A stretch of 64,000 nucleotides of DNA from Mycobacterium sp. 852014-50255_SCH5639931 (GTDB lineage: Bacteria > Actinomycetota > Actinomycetes > Mycobacteriales > Mycobacteriaceae): contig NZ_LZSV01000035.1 of the NCBI RefSeq assembly GCF_001665605.1, positions 1-64,000 on the forward strand. Direction: 5' to 3'. Within the stretch, counting starts at the first letter, position 1, and each line of letters starts with the position of its first letter. The notes under the pieces are model-generated. The model saw only the letters and a program-made list of their open reading frames with translations, had not been told where the DNA came from and searched no databases. The position numbers and the translations under genes are program-made. This document shows, one piece after another, positions 41,460 to 49,823 of the stretch.

Positions 41460-42713
41460 CTAGGCGGGGCGGTCGCGCCGGGGCACCGCCCCATCCAATA
41501 GGCCCGACTGCTGCAACGCAGCCTCGAGGAACCGCTGTACCGGTCGCGCACGGAAGAAGCCGGTATGACCGCCGCGGTACCAAACGATCTCCGGTTTCCC
41601 CCAGTGTTCCCACAGGCGGACCACCTGCTCGCGTGGATGCACGACCTGATCGGCGACGCCGGCGTAGATGAAGCGGCCCGGCATAGGCACGAGCGGAGCG
41701 AGCGACAGCGGCGACGTCATCCGCCCGATGGGCTCGGCGGCTTCGATCGTCCGGCGGCGCGGATCGTCGGGGCCAAGCCCGGAGTGCCGACTCAGCAGCC
41801 CGACCAGGTCTGCGACCGGGACGCCGAGAATCGCGCAGGTGAGCCCGGTTTCGAGGCTGGCGACCAACGCCGTGATGTAGCCGCCCAGCGACAGACCGTT
41901 CAACCCGATCTGCGATTCCGGCTCTTCTCGGCGTATCCAGGACAGCAACCGCCGGATGTCCCACACCGCCTGCGCAGTCGCGTGCACGTCGTCGAGGATG
42001 TCCTCGCCCGGAAACACCGCACCCTTCGGCAGGCCCCGGGCGCGGGGGCCGTGCATCGGCAGGACCGGCATGACGACGTTCAACCCGAGGTCTTCGTGTA
42101 ACCGCCAGGCCCGGAACAAGGCGAGATCCAACGCGGCCCGACCCATTTCGGTTCCGTGGATGCACACCAGCCATGGGCGTGGTTGCGGATGGCGGAGCAA
42201 CAGGGCGTACTCGCGGTCGTTCGCGGTGTAGCCCATCCACCGCTGTGCACCGGGTTCACCCGGCCGGGGCCGGTATCCGCTGTCGAAGAAGATGCGGTGG
42301 AAGGAACGCCTCCCCCCTTTGACCTCTCGCACCGTGACGTCCGAAAGTGGCGGCGGCGTGCCGAAAAATCGCCTCGGCTTAGTGAGCCATCCCCGATCGC
42401 CATAGAACTTCAGCCCCGCGGCCACCTCGCTCGTGATGCGCTCGAAATCCTCGGGGCGGCTGATCGGGCGCCGCGCCTTCAGACCCATCAGGACGACCTC
42501 GTCGCGGAACGCCTGGGCCGCCAGGGCGAGTGTGGGTCGCGCGATCGGAAGCTCGTCAGGGGCTTGGCCGAGGTATTCGCGCCATGACTCGGCGAAATAT
42601 CGACCGGTGCTCGTGAACGGTTTGACGGCACTGCCCAGGCCGACGCCCCCGGGCGGGGTCAACGGCAAAGCGCCCGGGCGTCGTGAAGCGCCGTTGTTGG
42701 TTGGTACCGCCAT
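41460..42713 (-). CDS. Alpha/beta hydrolase (lipase/esterase-like)
   Basis: A 417-residue hydrolase. Nucleophile Ser275 in GLNGLSLGGYITALVASLE, a likely acid Asp355 in IYAGVADQVVHPREQ, and His383 in YRGGHTGFF complete the triad. The oxyanion region is WLVCIHGTEMGRAALDLALF, and MPVLPMHGPRARG resembles cap residues of large intracellular esterases. There is no signal peptide. It is cotranscribed with the WS/DGAT gene, so the pair could build and mobilise storage lipid. Confidence 0.85.
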   Translation of the reverse strand: MAVPTNNGASRRPGALPLTPPGGVGLGSAVKPFTSTGRYFAESWREYLGQAPDELPIARPTLALAAQAFRDEVVLMGLKARRPISRPEDFERITSEVAAGLKFYGDRGWLTKPRRFFGTPPPLSDVTVREVKGGRRSFHRIFFDSGYRPRPGEPGAQRWMGYTANDREYALLLRHPQPRPWLVCIHGTEMGRAALDLALFRAWRLHEDLGLNVVMPVLPMHGPRARGLPKGAVFPGEDILDDVHATAQAVWDIRRLLSWIRREEPESQIGLNGLSLGGYITALVASLETGLTCAILGVPVADLVGLLSRHSGLGPDDPRRRTIEAAEPIGRMTSPLSLAPLVPMPGRFIYAGVADQVVHPREQVVRLWEHWGKPEIVWYRGGHTGFFRARPVQRFLEAALQQSGLLDGAVPRRDRPA

Positions 42714-42749
42714 GGTGGCAAATTAGCAGGCGCTGAAATCGTCGTGTTA

Positions 42750-42763
42750 GGGACTTACGGCCC
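42750..42763. promoter_or_regulatory. DosR box between the hydrolase-WS/DGAT operon and a small helical protein gene
   Basis: GGGACTTACGGCCC matches the DosR consensus GGGACTWWAGTCCC at 12 of 14 positions and differs from the common GGGACTTTCGGCCC form only at position 8. It is 36 bp from the hydrolase ATG and 172 bp from the gene at 42935. A second, one-sided match (AGGACTTTCGCGGC on the minus strand) lies at 42771-42784. Confidence 0.72.
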
Positions 42764-42934
42764 GGTCGGGGCCGCGAAAGTCCTTGGCCGGCAAGCCGAG
42801 GGCGGGCGGCCGGTCTGGGCCGTATGACCGGGCGCGAAAGGTCTTTTGTCACTCGCGCCGATGTCTGGCCGGTCGTAACCTCGGAGCCGTCACAAGTATC
42901 TCCGAAAAACCCCTTGTCGATTAGGAGTGAGATC

Positions 42935-43204
42935 ATGACCGAAGCACCGCACAAGACCGAGCCACGTTGGGCCGAACTCTCCGACGACGTGCTGGAATCC
43001 GTCGAATCCGGCCGCAAGCACGCCATCGAGGCCGTCCGCAAGTTCGTCGACCAGATCAGTCCGGTGCTCCCCGAGCAGTCGCGACGCAAGACCGTCGTCG
43101 ACGCCGCGCTGGACCTGGCCGACGACCTGGTCACCGCCCGCATCGAATTCTTCCGCAACGTGGTGCGCAGCGCCGGTCAGGCCGTAAGCAAGCACGACGA
43201 ATAG
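42935..43204 (+). CDS. Small helical protein of unknown function, phasin-like in size and character
   Basis: An 89-residue protein predicted to be nearly all helix, with amphipathic stretches ELSDDVLESVESGRKHAIEA, VRKFVDQISPVLPEQS and KTVVDAALDLADDLVTARIE, FFRNVVRSAGQAV. TTAGGAGTGAG precedes the ATG. It has no signal or membrane helix. It sits between a triacylglycerol synthase operon and the ACP-ligase-acyltransferase fusion, and behind a DosR-like box. A lipid-droplet surface (phasin-like) role is only a guess from size, helicity and context. Confidence 0.75.
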   Translation: MTEAPHKTEPRWAELSDDVLESVESGRKHAIEAVRKFVDQISPVLPEQSRRKTVVDAALDLADDLVTARIEFFRNVVRSAGQAVSKHDE

Positions 43205-43218
43205 ACCGCTGCCGCAGG

Positions 43219-46020
43219 CTATTCGACGTCCGACTCCCCCGATAGCACCCGGACGGCGTTCCGCACGGCGTGCTGCAATTCGACCGCAGCGGTCCAGCTG
43301 TCGCCCGAGGGCATGATCGGCTCCCCCACCGCAATGTCGATCGCTCCGCGGCGCGGGAAATGGTGTTCTGGGCGCAGAATCGTCCGGGTCCCGCGAATCC
43401 CCACCGGCGTGACGGGCACGCCGGTTCGGGCGGCCACTACGAAGGCGCCCATGTGAAACGGGCGCAACCCCGGGGCGCGGGCAAGGCGGCCTTCCGGGAA
43501 GATCACGAGCGACTGGCCGGCCCGCACCAGGTCGGCCAGCCGGTCGGTGTCCGCCACGCCGTGTTCACGCTCGTGACGTTCCACGAACTGGTGGCCCAGC
43601 CGCCTGAGCACGAATCCGTTGATGCTTTGATGCTCAAGGACTTCGGCGGCGACGAAGTGAAACCGTTGCGGCATTTCCGACGCCAGTGCCAGCGGATCGA
43701 TCCAGCTGGGGTGGTTGGCCACCGCAATCGACGCGCCTGCCGGGAAGCGGTCGAGGCCATCCACGGTGATCACCGTCCCCGTGAGGCGAGCCAGCAACCG
43801 GACCGCGGCGCGGGCCACCCGCCAACGCCAATCCGCCCGCGGTAGCAGCAGCAGCGAGGCGGCAACCGCCAGCCCGAGGATCGTGTACACCGCCCACGCG
43901 TAGCCGGCGAAGGCCACGTCGCCCGCCGCGCGACGAACGCGGCGCAGTGAAGGCATCGCGCCGCGGAGGCGAAGCCGTGCCAGTTCCCACCACAACGCCC
44001 GTGGTCGCGCACCGATCTTGCCGGAGTGGTAGAGGGCCCGGCTGGCGGCCCGCCTGATCTTGCCGCTGGAAGTCTTGAGTACGGTGCGCGGTGGCGCCAG
44101 CACCACATCGTCGGGCGCTACCCCGAGCAGATCGACTGTAGTGGCCGCGATTTCGGAGCGTAACGCGGCGCGCGCGTCGTCTCGAATCGCTCGGGTCTCG
44201 GCCATGACCACGAGTCGCTCGGGGCCACCGGAGGGATCGGGAGAGGCGAATACCGCCACACAGCCCTTGCGGACACCTTGGATGTTGCCCACCGCCTCTT
44301 CCAGTTCCGCGGGGTGCAGGTTGCGTCCGGCCCGGATGATCATGTCCTTGATCCGGCCGGTGACGTACAGGTCAGCCTCGACCGTGTACCCCAGGTCGCC
44401 GGTGTCGAGCCAGGCGTCGTGGAACAGTGCGCGCGTCGCCGCCGGGTTGTTGAAATAGCCTGCGGTTGCCGACGGACCGCGGAACTCCACCCGCCCCTCA
44501 CGGCGGTCACCCAATTCGTTGCCGGCCGCGTCGACGATCCGGATCTCGTGCCCGGACAGGGGTCGGCCGCAGGCGACGAATCGAAGGTCCCGCTCCCCGG
44601 GCTTGGCGGGCTCGGCCTGCCCGGACCTGACGAAGGTGTCTCGGCGAATCCGGTCGATGATCGGCCCTCGGTTCAGTGGGGGGAACGCCAGCCCCACCGA
44701 CGACTCGGCCAGCCCATAGACCGGTGTCATCGCTTCCCGGCGAAACCCGTACGGGGCGAAGCGATCACCGAAACGTTCGATGGTGGCGGCGCTCACCGGT
44801 TCGGCGCCGTTGTAGGCAAGCCGCCAGCAACTGAGATCGAGTCCCTCGATCTCTTCGTCGCGGATCTTCGACAGGCAGAGTTCATAGGCGAAATTCGGGC
44901 CGGCCGACATGGTGGCACGGTTGGCATGGATCGCCCACAGCCATCGCGAGGGGCGGATCAGGAACGCCTGCGGGCTCATCACGACCAGCGGGACGCCGAA
45001 GTACAAGCTGCCCAACCATGCACCGATCAAACCCATGTCGTGATACAGCGGCAGCCAACTGACGAACGTGTCCGACCCGGTCGCCGCCGCGGCGCGACCC
45101 ATCGCCCGGATGTTGGCGAGCAGGTTGCGGTGCTTCAGCGCGACCCCTTTGGGCTGCCCGGTGCTGCCGGAGGTGTACTGCACCAGCGCCAGGTCGTCAG
45201 TCCGCGGCCTGGGAAGCGATGATGGTGCGTGTTCGCCTGCGTGCGTGAGAGATTCGGGAACGAGGACATGACGCAGGCTTTCGACGTTCGAGCGCAACAG
45301 GTGGCCCAGGGCGACGGCCTCCGGCACCGTGACGAGCATCGTGGCGCGTGCATTGGCGAGGATGCCGGCGGTGCGACGCAGGTGGTCCGCCAGCTGAGAC
45401 GGCCGCGCGGGCGGGTAGACCGGGACGGGCACCGCGCCGGCGAGGACCACGCCGGCGAATGTCACGAAATACGCCCGGCAGGTCGGCAGCATGATCGCGA
45501 CAGCGTCACCCGGCATGACGTCGTGCGCGATCAGTCCGGCCGCCACCGCGGCCGCCTCGCGGTGCAGATCCGCATAGGTCATGTCGGTGCTGTTCCGGGG
45601 GTCACCCGCATCGTCGAGGATCCGGAGGTGGATGCGGCCCGGGGTCGCACCGACGTGCCAGTTGAGGGCGTCGTTGACGGTCAGCGCTGATTCGGGCGCC
45701 GGCGCGGACGATGCGGTGGCCGGAAGCGAGACGACGCCACGGTCCGCGCGCACCGCGGCGTGACCCCGACCCAGGACCGGGTTGAGCGCCGCCACCAGGT
45801 CGCGCGGTGTCTCCGCGCTGGCCAGGGTGTGGGGCGGCAGCGCCACCCCGAATTCGTCCTGCACGCGCAGCAACAATTCCGCCAGTTCCAGGCTGCCGAT
45901 GCCCAGGTTGTCGAAGGAGCTGTCAAGCGTCACCGAGGGTGGCGTGGCCTGCGAGTGAACCTCTTCGACGAGGCCACGCACCAGCGCGAGGACGGGAGGA
46001 GCGCATTCTTGGTGTGCCAT
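43219..46020 (-). CDS. Three-domain fusion: acyl carrier protein - fatty acyl-AMP ligase - PlsC acyltransferase
   Basis: A 933-residue protein. Residues 8-85 are an acyl carrier domain with phosphopantetheine Ser43 in DNLGIGSLELAELL. Residues 115-670 are an adenylating ligase: P-loop YTSGSTGQPKG (282-292), FAAL-type WLPLYHDMGLIGAW (322-335), YGLAES, LDTGDLGY and catalytic Lys654 in KTSSGKIRR. A membrane-contacting hydrophobic segment (715-727) precedes a PlsC-type acyltransferase with HX4D (His770, Asp775, ANHPSWIDPLA) and FPEGRLARAPG (841). Predicted action: activate a fatty acid, load it on the cis ACP and pass it to a glycerol phosphate or lysolipid without free CoA. E. coli Aas combines similar activities in another order and without an ACP. 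Substrate and acceptor unknown. Confidence 0.9.
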   Translation of the reverse strand: MAHQECAPPVLALVRGLVEEVHSQATPPSVTLDSSFDNLGIGSLELAELLLRVQDEFGVALPPHTLASAETPRDLVAALNPVLGRGHAAVRADRGVVSLPATASSAPAPESALTVNDALNWHVGATPGRIHLRILDDAGDPRNSTDMTYADLHREAAAVAAGLIAHDVMPGDAVAIMLPTCRAYFVTFAGVVLAGAVPVPVYPPARPSQLADHLRRTAGILANARATMLVTVPEAVALGHLLRSNVESLRHVLVPESLTHAGEHAPSSLPRPRTDDLALVQYTSGSTGQPKGVALKHRNLLANIRAMGRAAAATGSDTFVSWLPLYHDMGLIGAWLGSLYFGVPLVVMSPQAFLIRPSRWLWAIHANRATMSAGPNFAYELCLSKIRDEEIEGLDLSCWRLAYNGAEPVSAATIERFGDRFAPYGFRREAMTPVYGLAESSVGLAFPPLNRGPIIDRIRRDTFVRSGQAEPAKPGERDLRFVACGRPLSGHEIRIVDAAGNELGDRREGRVEFRGPSATAGYFNNPAATRALFHDAWLDTGDLGYTVEADLYVTGRIKDMIIRAGRNLHPAELEEAVGNIQGVRKGCVAVFASPDPSGGPERLVVMAETRAIRDDARAALRSEIAATTVDLLGVAPDDVVLAPPRTVLKTSSGKIRRAASRALYHSGKIGARPRALWWELARLRLRGAMPSLRRVRRAAGDVAFAGYAWAVYTILGLAVAASLLLLPRADWRWRVARAAVRLLARLTGTVITVDGLDRFPAGASIAVANHPSWIDPLALASEMPQRFHFVAAEVLEHQSINGFVLRRLGHQFVERHEREHGVADTDRLADLVRAGQSLVIFPEGRLARAPGLRPFHMGAFVVAARTGVPVTPVGIRGTRTILRPEHHFPRRGAIDIAVGEPIMPSGDSWTAAVELQHAVRNAVRVLSGESDVE

Positions 46021-46109
46021 CGGTCGGCGCGACTCCTTCGACTAGCAAGCAGGTCCTATGCTGCGGCCGATTCCGGCCTTCCGATAAGGGCGCAAAGCCA
46101 TCAGATGGC

Positions 46110-46123
46110 GGGGCATTTGTCAC
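46110..46123 (-). promoter_or_regulatory. Weak DosR-like sequence upstream of the ACP-ligase-acyltransferase gene
   Basis: On the minus strand GTGACAAATGCCCC has two recognisable half sites of the DosR palindrome with three or four mismatches. It lies 89 bp before the fusion gene ATG. Weak evidence. Confidence 0.25.
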
Positions 46124-46132
46124 TTGCGTCCG

Positions 46133-47116
46133 CTAGTCGAATGCCTGGATCACCTGGCGGGCCACCTGCCGAATCTGCTCGTACACACCGCGATCGAGGG
46201 GCAGATCGCGAAAGCGCGGTATCTCCCCCGTCGCGGTGACCACGCCCGGTTCCTCGCGCTCCCAACACGCGTTCACCTTTTCGCCCAACGCGCGCGCGGA
46301 CGGATTCTCGGAGAGCACGCGGCCATGGAAGCGCTTGATGCCGTCGACGCGGGCCGCGACCGCCAGTGCGCCGAGCAGCAGCGTACCGATCCCGCGCCCC
46401 TGGTAGCCGTCCGCCACGGTCAGCGCAACCTCTGCCGAGACGGGGTCGTCTTGATCCCGGACGAAGCGGGCATCGGCGACGACCGGCCCCGCCGGGCCGT
46501 TGGTGACGACCCAGACGAAGTGGTCCACATAGTCGACCTCGAACAGATACGTCAGGCGCGCGTCGGTTGGGGTGCCACCTTGATACCGCCGGTACAGCGT
46601 CTCCTTCGAGAAGGAACCGCTGCTCTTGAACCGCTCGGCATCGCCGGGCAGGACGGGCCGCAGCAAGAGCGGGGCGCCGTCCCTGCACGACACCGGGATG
46701 GGGGCGATGTACGCGGCCAACCGCTGCCGCGCGGTGCGCAGCATCCGGTCGGCGATCGCCGGCATGGCCAGCATGCAGTCGAAGGCCGCGCTGTATCCGG
46801 TATAGCCGTGCACGTCCTCCCGCGCGGTCACCGTCGCCGTTCTGGTCGCGCGCCGCAGCAACGCGATCTCGCCGACGATCGTCGCGGATGACAGCTCGGT
46901 GGTCATGACCCGGCCCTTCGGACCGACGTGCCTCACCACGACTCGACCGGACGCGATGATCGCGAAGGACTCCGCTCGTTCCCCCTGCCGCATCAGGACC
47001 TCCCCGGGTGCGGCGTGCAGGGGCTCGAGCAGAGCGGCCAGCGCCGTAAGGTCCTCCGCCGCAATGTCGGCGAACACCGGAAGCGCCGCCAGCTCCTCGG
47101 CGCCGACAGCACTCAC
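46133..47116 (-). CDS. cAMP-binding GNAT protein lysine acetyltransferase (KATmt/Rv0998-like)
   Basis: A 327-residue protein. Residues 10-130 are a cyclic nucleotide-binding domain: PGEVLMRQGERAESFAIIASGRVVV and the phosphate cassette VGEIALLRRATRTATVTA. Residues 150-300 are a GNAT domain with PVSAEVALTVADGYQGRGIGTLLLGALAVAAR (acetyl-CoA loop GRGIG). This architecture is that of mycobacterial Pat/KATmt, whose activity is controlled by cAMP and which acetylates acyl-CoA and acyl-AMP ligases (acetyl-CoA synthetase, FadDs) and, in M. smegmatis, a universal stress protein. Here it stands between two adenylating ligases, which are plausible targets. Rv0998 lies elsewhere in M. tuberculosis, so this may be a paralogue. 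Confidence 0.9.
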   Translation of the reverse strand: MSAVGAEELAALPVFADIAAEDLTALAALLEPLHAAPGEVLMRQGERAESFAIIASGRVVVRHVGPKGRVMTTELSSATIVGEIALLRRATRTATVTAREDVHGYTGYSAAFDCMLAMPAIADRMLRTARQRLAAYIAPIPVSCRDGAPLLLRPVLPGDAERFKSSGSFSKETLYRRYQGGTPTDARLTYLFEVDYVDHFVWVVTNGPAGPVVADARFVRDQDDPVSAEVALTVADGYQGRGIGTLLLGALAVAARVDGIKRFHGRVLSENPSARALGEKVNACWEREEPGVVTATGEIPRFRDLPLDRGVYEQIRQVARQVIQAFD

Positions 47117-47444
47117 GCCGGCCTGCCCGTCAGCCCGAGACTGCGGCCCGAATCACGCCCCGATTGCGAATCCATTGCTAAATCGGTCATCTCGCCAATT
47201 TCGTAATCCGGTGCGCCCGAAACGAGTAACGTGGCGATGCACCCTCCCCGATGTACGGTACGCGACCTGCACCGCCATCGCCGGAGAAGTAAGTAGGTGA
47301 CGGTAGTGACAAAAGACCCTGTCGGACTGGGACTTCGGCAGGCCGGAAGGAAGACCAAAGCCTTTCGATAGTCGTGCTGTTGGCCTCTACGGCCGGACCT
47401 CTAGGGCTGGTCGGATAGATCGCTAAGGCTAGCGGGGAGGGAAC
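47117..47444. other. 328-bp intergenic region between the acetyltransferase and a small gene
   Basis: I see no convincing gene here. It is less GC-rich than its surroundings near 47160-47220. It holds GGGACTTCGG at 47329-47338, a one-sided match to the DosR box, and a GGCCTCTACGGCC near 47381. It presumably contains the promoters of the acetyltransferase (leftward) and the 87-residue protein (rightward). Confidence 0.5.
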
Positions 47445-47708
47445 ATGAATACAGCGAAGTGGCGGCCGCATTGGTCGCAGCGCAGGTCGACGGCCGCGAT
47501 CTATCAGCTGACCGATCGCCTCCACGAGGGACATGTTGCCCGAGTGCCCGCCCATCAGATACCCGCGACCGTGTCCGCTTGGTTGGCGGAGCTCGGCGCC
47601 CACAGCCCCTTGGTCGACGACCTGGAGCGCGCGGTCGAAGGCGGCGATTGGTCCGCGGCACACGCCCTCGGCGAGTGCCTCTCCATCGAGATAGCCCTGG
47701 CCGACTGA
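47445..47708 (+). CDS. Small protein of unknown function
   Basis: An 87-residue protein: MNTAKWRPHWSQRRSTAAIY, QLTDRLHEGHVARVPAHQIP, ATVSAWLAELGAHSPLVDDL, ERAVEGGDWSAAHALGECLS, IEIALAD. No signal peptide or membrane helix; probably all-helical. GGGGAGGGA immediately before the ATG is a strong ribosome site, and codon use is ordinary, so the gene is likely real. It lies upstream of the acyl-CoA synthetase gene on the same strand. I do not recognise the family. Confidence 0.68.
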   Translation: MNTAKWRPHWSQRRSTAAIYQLTDRLHEGHVARVPAHQIPATVSAWLAELGAHSPLVDDLERAVEGGDWSAAHALGECLSIEIALAD

Positions 47709-47755
47709 CGGCCGGCACAGGGGCCCGTGCCCCGGGGACGTTTGCCGATCCCCAC

Positions 47756-47769
47756 ATGACTTTCGTCAC
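47756..47769 (+). promoter_or_regulatory. DosR-like box upstream of the acyl-CoA synthetase gene
   Basis: ATGACTTTCGTCAC fits the form GGGACTTTCGTCCC at 11 of 14 positions, with the whole core GACTTTCGTC intact. It lies 51 bp upstream of the first ATG of the ligase gene, a normal distance for DosR activation. Confidence 0.5.
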
Positions 47770-47820
47770 TACCGAGTAGCCACCGCGCTCCGCAGGATCG
47801 AACGGTATACCGGTTCGCCT

Positions 47821-49701
47821 ATGTCATCGGTAAACGTTTCGGGAGCAATGGATCGCGTTATGAAAGCACCACTGGCCTCAATGGAGAGGCCCGATTTCCG
47901 CAAGATTGAAAACCGCGCGCCCTCGGTGGCACAGATGTTCGTCAACCGTGTCGCCGCCACCCCGCACGCGGAGGCCTTCCGCTACCCGCAGGACCACACC
48001 TGGGCGAGCGTGACCTGGCAGCAAGTCGGTGAACGCGTCAGCAATCTCGCCGCGGGTCTGATCGCGCTGGGCATCGAGCATGAGGACCGGGTGGCGCTCG
48101 CCTCGGCGACGCGCTACGAGTGGGTGCTCGTCGATTTCGCGATCATGTGCGCGGGCGCCGCCACCACCACCGTGTATCCGACGACGAACGCCGCCGATGT
48201 CGCGTATATCGTCGCCAATTCCGGGAGCCGGGTGGTGGTCGCCGAAAACCAGGCCCAGCTCGACAAGCTGATCGAACACCGGGCCGAACTGCCCGACGTC
48301 AGCAAGGTCGTCGTCATCGACGGCAACGGCGACGGCGACTGGGTGATCACCCTCGCCGACCTGGATCTGTTGGGCAAGCAACTGCTCGCGGACTCACCCG
48401 ACGCCGTCAACGAGCGGGTCGCAGCCGTCGGCCCCGATCACCTGGCGAGCCTCATCTACACCTCCGGCACCACCGGGCGGCCTAAGGGTGTGCGGCTGAC
48501 GCACGGCGCGTGGACGTACACCGCCGCGGCCATCGATTCGCTGGACATCCTCGGCCCCACCGACCTGAATTTCCTTTGGCTGCCACTGGCGCACGCGTTC
48601 GGCAAGGTGATGCTCGCATTGCCCCTGCAGATCGGCTTTCCCACCGCCATCGACGGCCGCGTCGAGCGGATCGTCGATAACCTGGCCGCCCTGCGGCCCA
48701 CCATCATGGGCGCGGCACCACGCATCTTCGAGAAGGCGCATGCCCGCGTCCAGGACATGATCGCCGAACAGGGCGGACTCACGAAAATGATGTTCGACTG
48801 GGCGATCAAGGTCGGTGTCAAGGTGTCGGAAGCCCGGCAGACCGGTACAAAGCCCTCGCTTGCGACATCGCTGGCCTACAAGGTGGCCGACCGCCTGGTG
48901 TTCACCAACATCCGCGAGCGGTTCGGCGGACGTCTGCGGTTCTTCGTCTCCGCCGCCGCCGCGCTGGACCGCGACGTCGCCCAGTGGTTCGACGCCGTGG
49001 GCATCATCGTGCTCGAGGGCTACGGGCTGACGGAGACCGCGGCGGCATCATTCATCAACCGCCCCAACGCTTATCGGCTCGGGACCGTGGGCTGGCCATT
49101 CCCCGCCACCGACGTGAAGATCGCCGACGACGGCGAGGTATTGCTCAAAGGCCCGGGCCTGATGACCGCCTACCACGACCTGCCGGACGCCACCTCCGAG
49201 GCGCTGGATGAAGACGGGTGGTTCCACACCGGCGACATCGGAGAGGTCGACCCCGACGGATTTTTGCGGATCACCGACCGCAAGAAGGACATGTTCAAGA
49301 CCTCCCAGGGCAAGTACGTGGCGCCGTCGGCGATCGATGCGCGGTTCAAAGGCTCATGCCCGTACGTGAGCGAGATGGTGGTCTACGGCGAGGGCAAGCC
49401 CTACTGTGTCGCCCTGGTCAGCCTCGACAGCGAGGCGATCACCGACTGGGCCAACAAGAACGACCTGGCGGGCAAGTCCTTCGCCGAGATTGCGCGTGAC
49501 GACAAGACACAGCAGCTGATCGCCGGATACCTCGACGCCCTGAACACCGAACTGAATCGATGGGAACAGATCAAGAAGTTCACGATCGCCGACCGCGAAC
49601 TGACCGTTGAGTCGGGTGATCTGACACCGAGCATGAAACTGCGCCGGAAGGCGGTCATCGACAAATTCTCCGACCGCCTCGATGCCCTCTACGAGCGTTG
49701 A
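47821..49701 (+). CDS. Long-chain fatty-acid-CoA ligase (FadD15-like)
   Basis: A 626-residue acyl-CoA synthetase: P-loop YTSGTTGRPKGVRLTH, WLPLAHAFGKVMLALPL, GYGLTETAAASFINRPNAYRLGTVGWPFP, HTGDIGEVDPDGFLRITDRKKDMFKTSQGKYVAP and catalytic lysine region LTPSMKLRRKAVIDKF. Length and motifs fit the mycobacterial FadD15 class that makes long-chain acyl-CoA. The start is unsure: 47821 is the first ATG, while GGGAG lies just before ATGs at 47848 and 47860. A DosR-like box upstream and the neighbouring triacylglycerol enzymes suggest supply of acyl-CoA for storage lipid in hypoxia. Confidence 0.9.
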   Translation: MSSVNVSGAMDRVMKAPLASMERPDFRKIENRAPSVAQMFVNRVAATPHAEAFRYPQDHTWASVTWQQVGERVSNLAAGLIALGIEHEDRVALASATRYEWVLVDFAIMCAGAATTTVYPTTNAADVAYIVANSGSRVVVAENQAQLDKLIEHRAELPDVSKVVVIDGNGDGDWVITLADLDLLGKQLLADSPDAVNERVAAVGPDHLASLIYTSGTTGRPKGVRLTHGAWTYTAAAIDSLDILGPTDLNFLWLPLAHAFGKVMLALPLQIGFPTAIDGRVERIVDNLAALRPTIMGAAPRIFEKAHARVQDMIAEQGGLTKMMFDWAIKVGVKVSEARQTGTKPSLATSLAYKVADRLVFTNIRERFGGRLRFFVSAAAALDRDVAQWFDAVGIIVLEGYGLTETAAASFINRPNAYRLGTVGWPFPATDVKIADDGEVLLKGPGLMTAYHDLPDATSEALDEDGWFHTGDIGEVDPDGFLRITDRKKDMFKTSQGKYVAPSAIDARFKGSCPYVSEMVVYGEGKPYCVALVSLDSEAITDWANKNDLAGKSFAEIARDDKTQQLIAGYLDALNTELNRWEQIKKFTIADRELTVESGDLTPSMKLRRKAVIDKFSDRLDALYER

Positions 49702-49719
49702 CGACCAGGCCTTCCGCCC

Positions 49720-49733
49720 GGGACCTAAGACCC
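49720..49733 (+). promoter_or_regulatory. DosR-like box upstream of the Rv2629-like gene
   Basis: GGGACCTAAGACCC matches the DosR consensus at 12 of 14 positions (position 6 C for T, position 11 A for T). It lies 90 bp before the ATG at 49824. Confidence 0.55.
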
Positions 49734-49823
49734 GGCGCTGGGGGCTAACGACTCTCGTGGATTTATGTCCACCGTCCATACGGTGGGCGGATATCGGCAA
49801 TGGCAACAGTGGAGAGGGATGGC

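Noticed and set aside
42838..42855. Further DosR-like sequence near GAAAGGTCTTTTGTC
   Set aside because: Only scattered matches to the consensus and no palindrome; not kept.
47734..47753. GGGGA...TCCCC inverted pair in the 47.7 kb gap as a DosR box
   Set aside because: Arms are only 5 bp with a 10-base spacer and the core does not fit the consensus; the site at 47756 is better.
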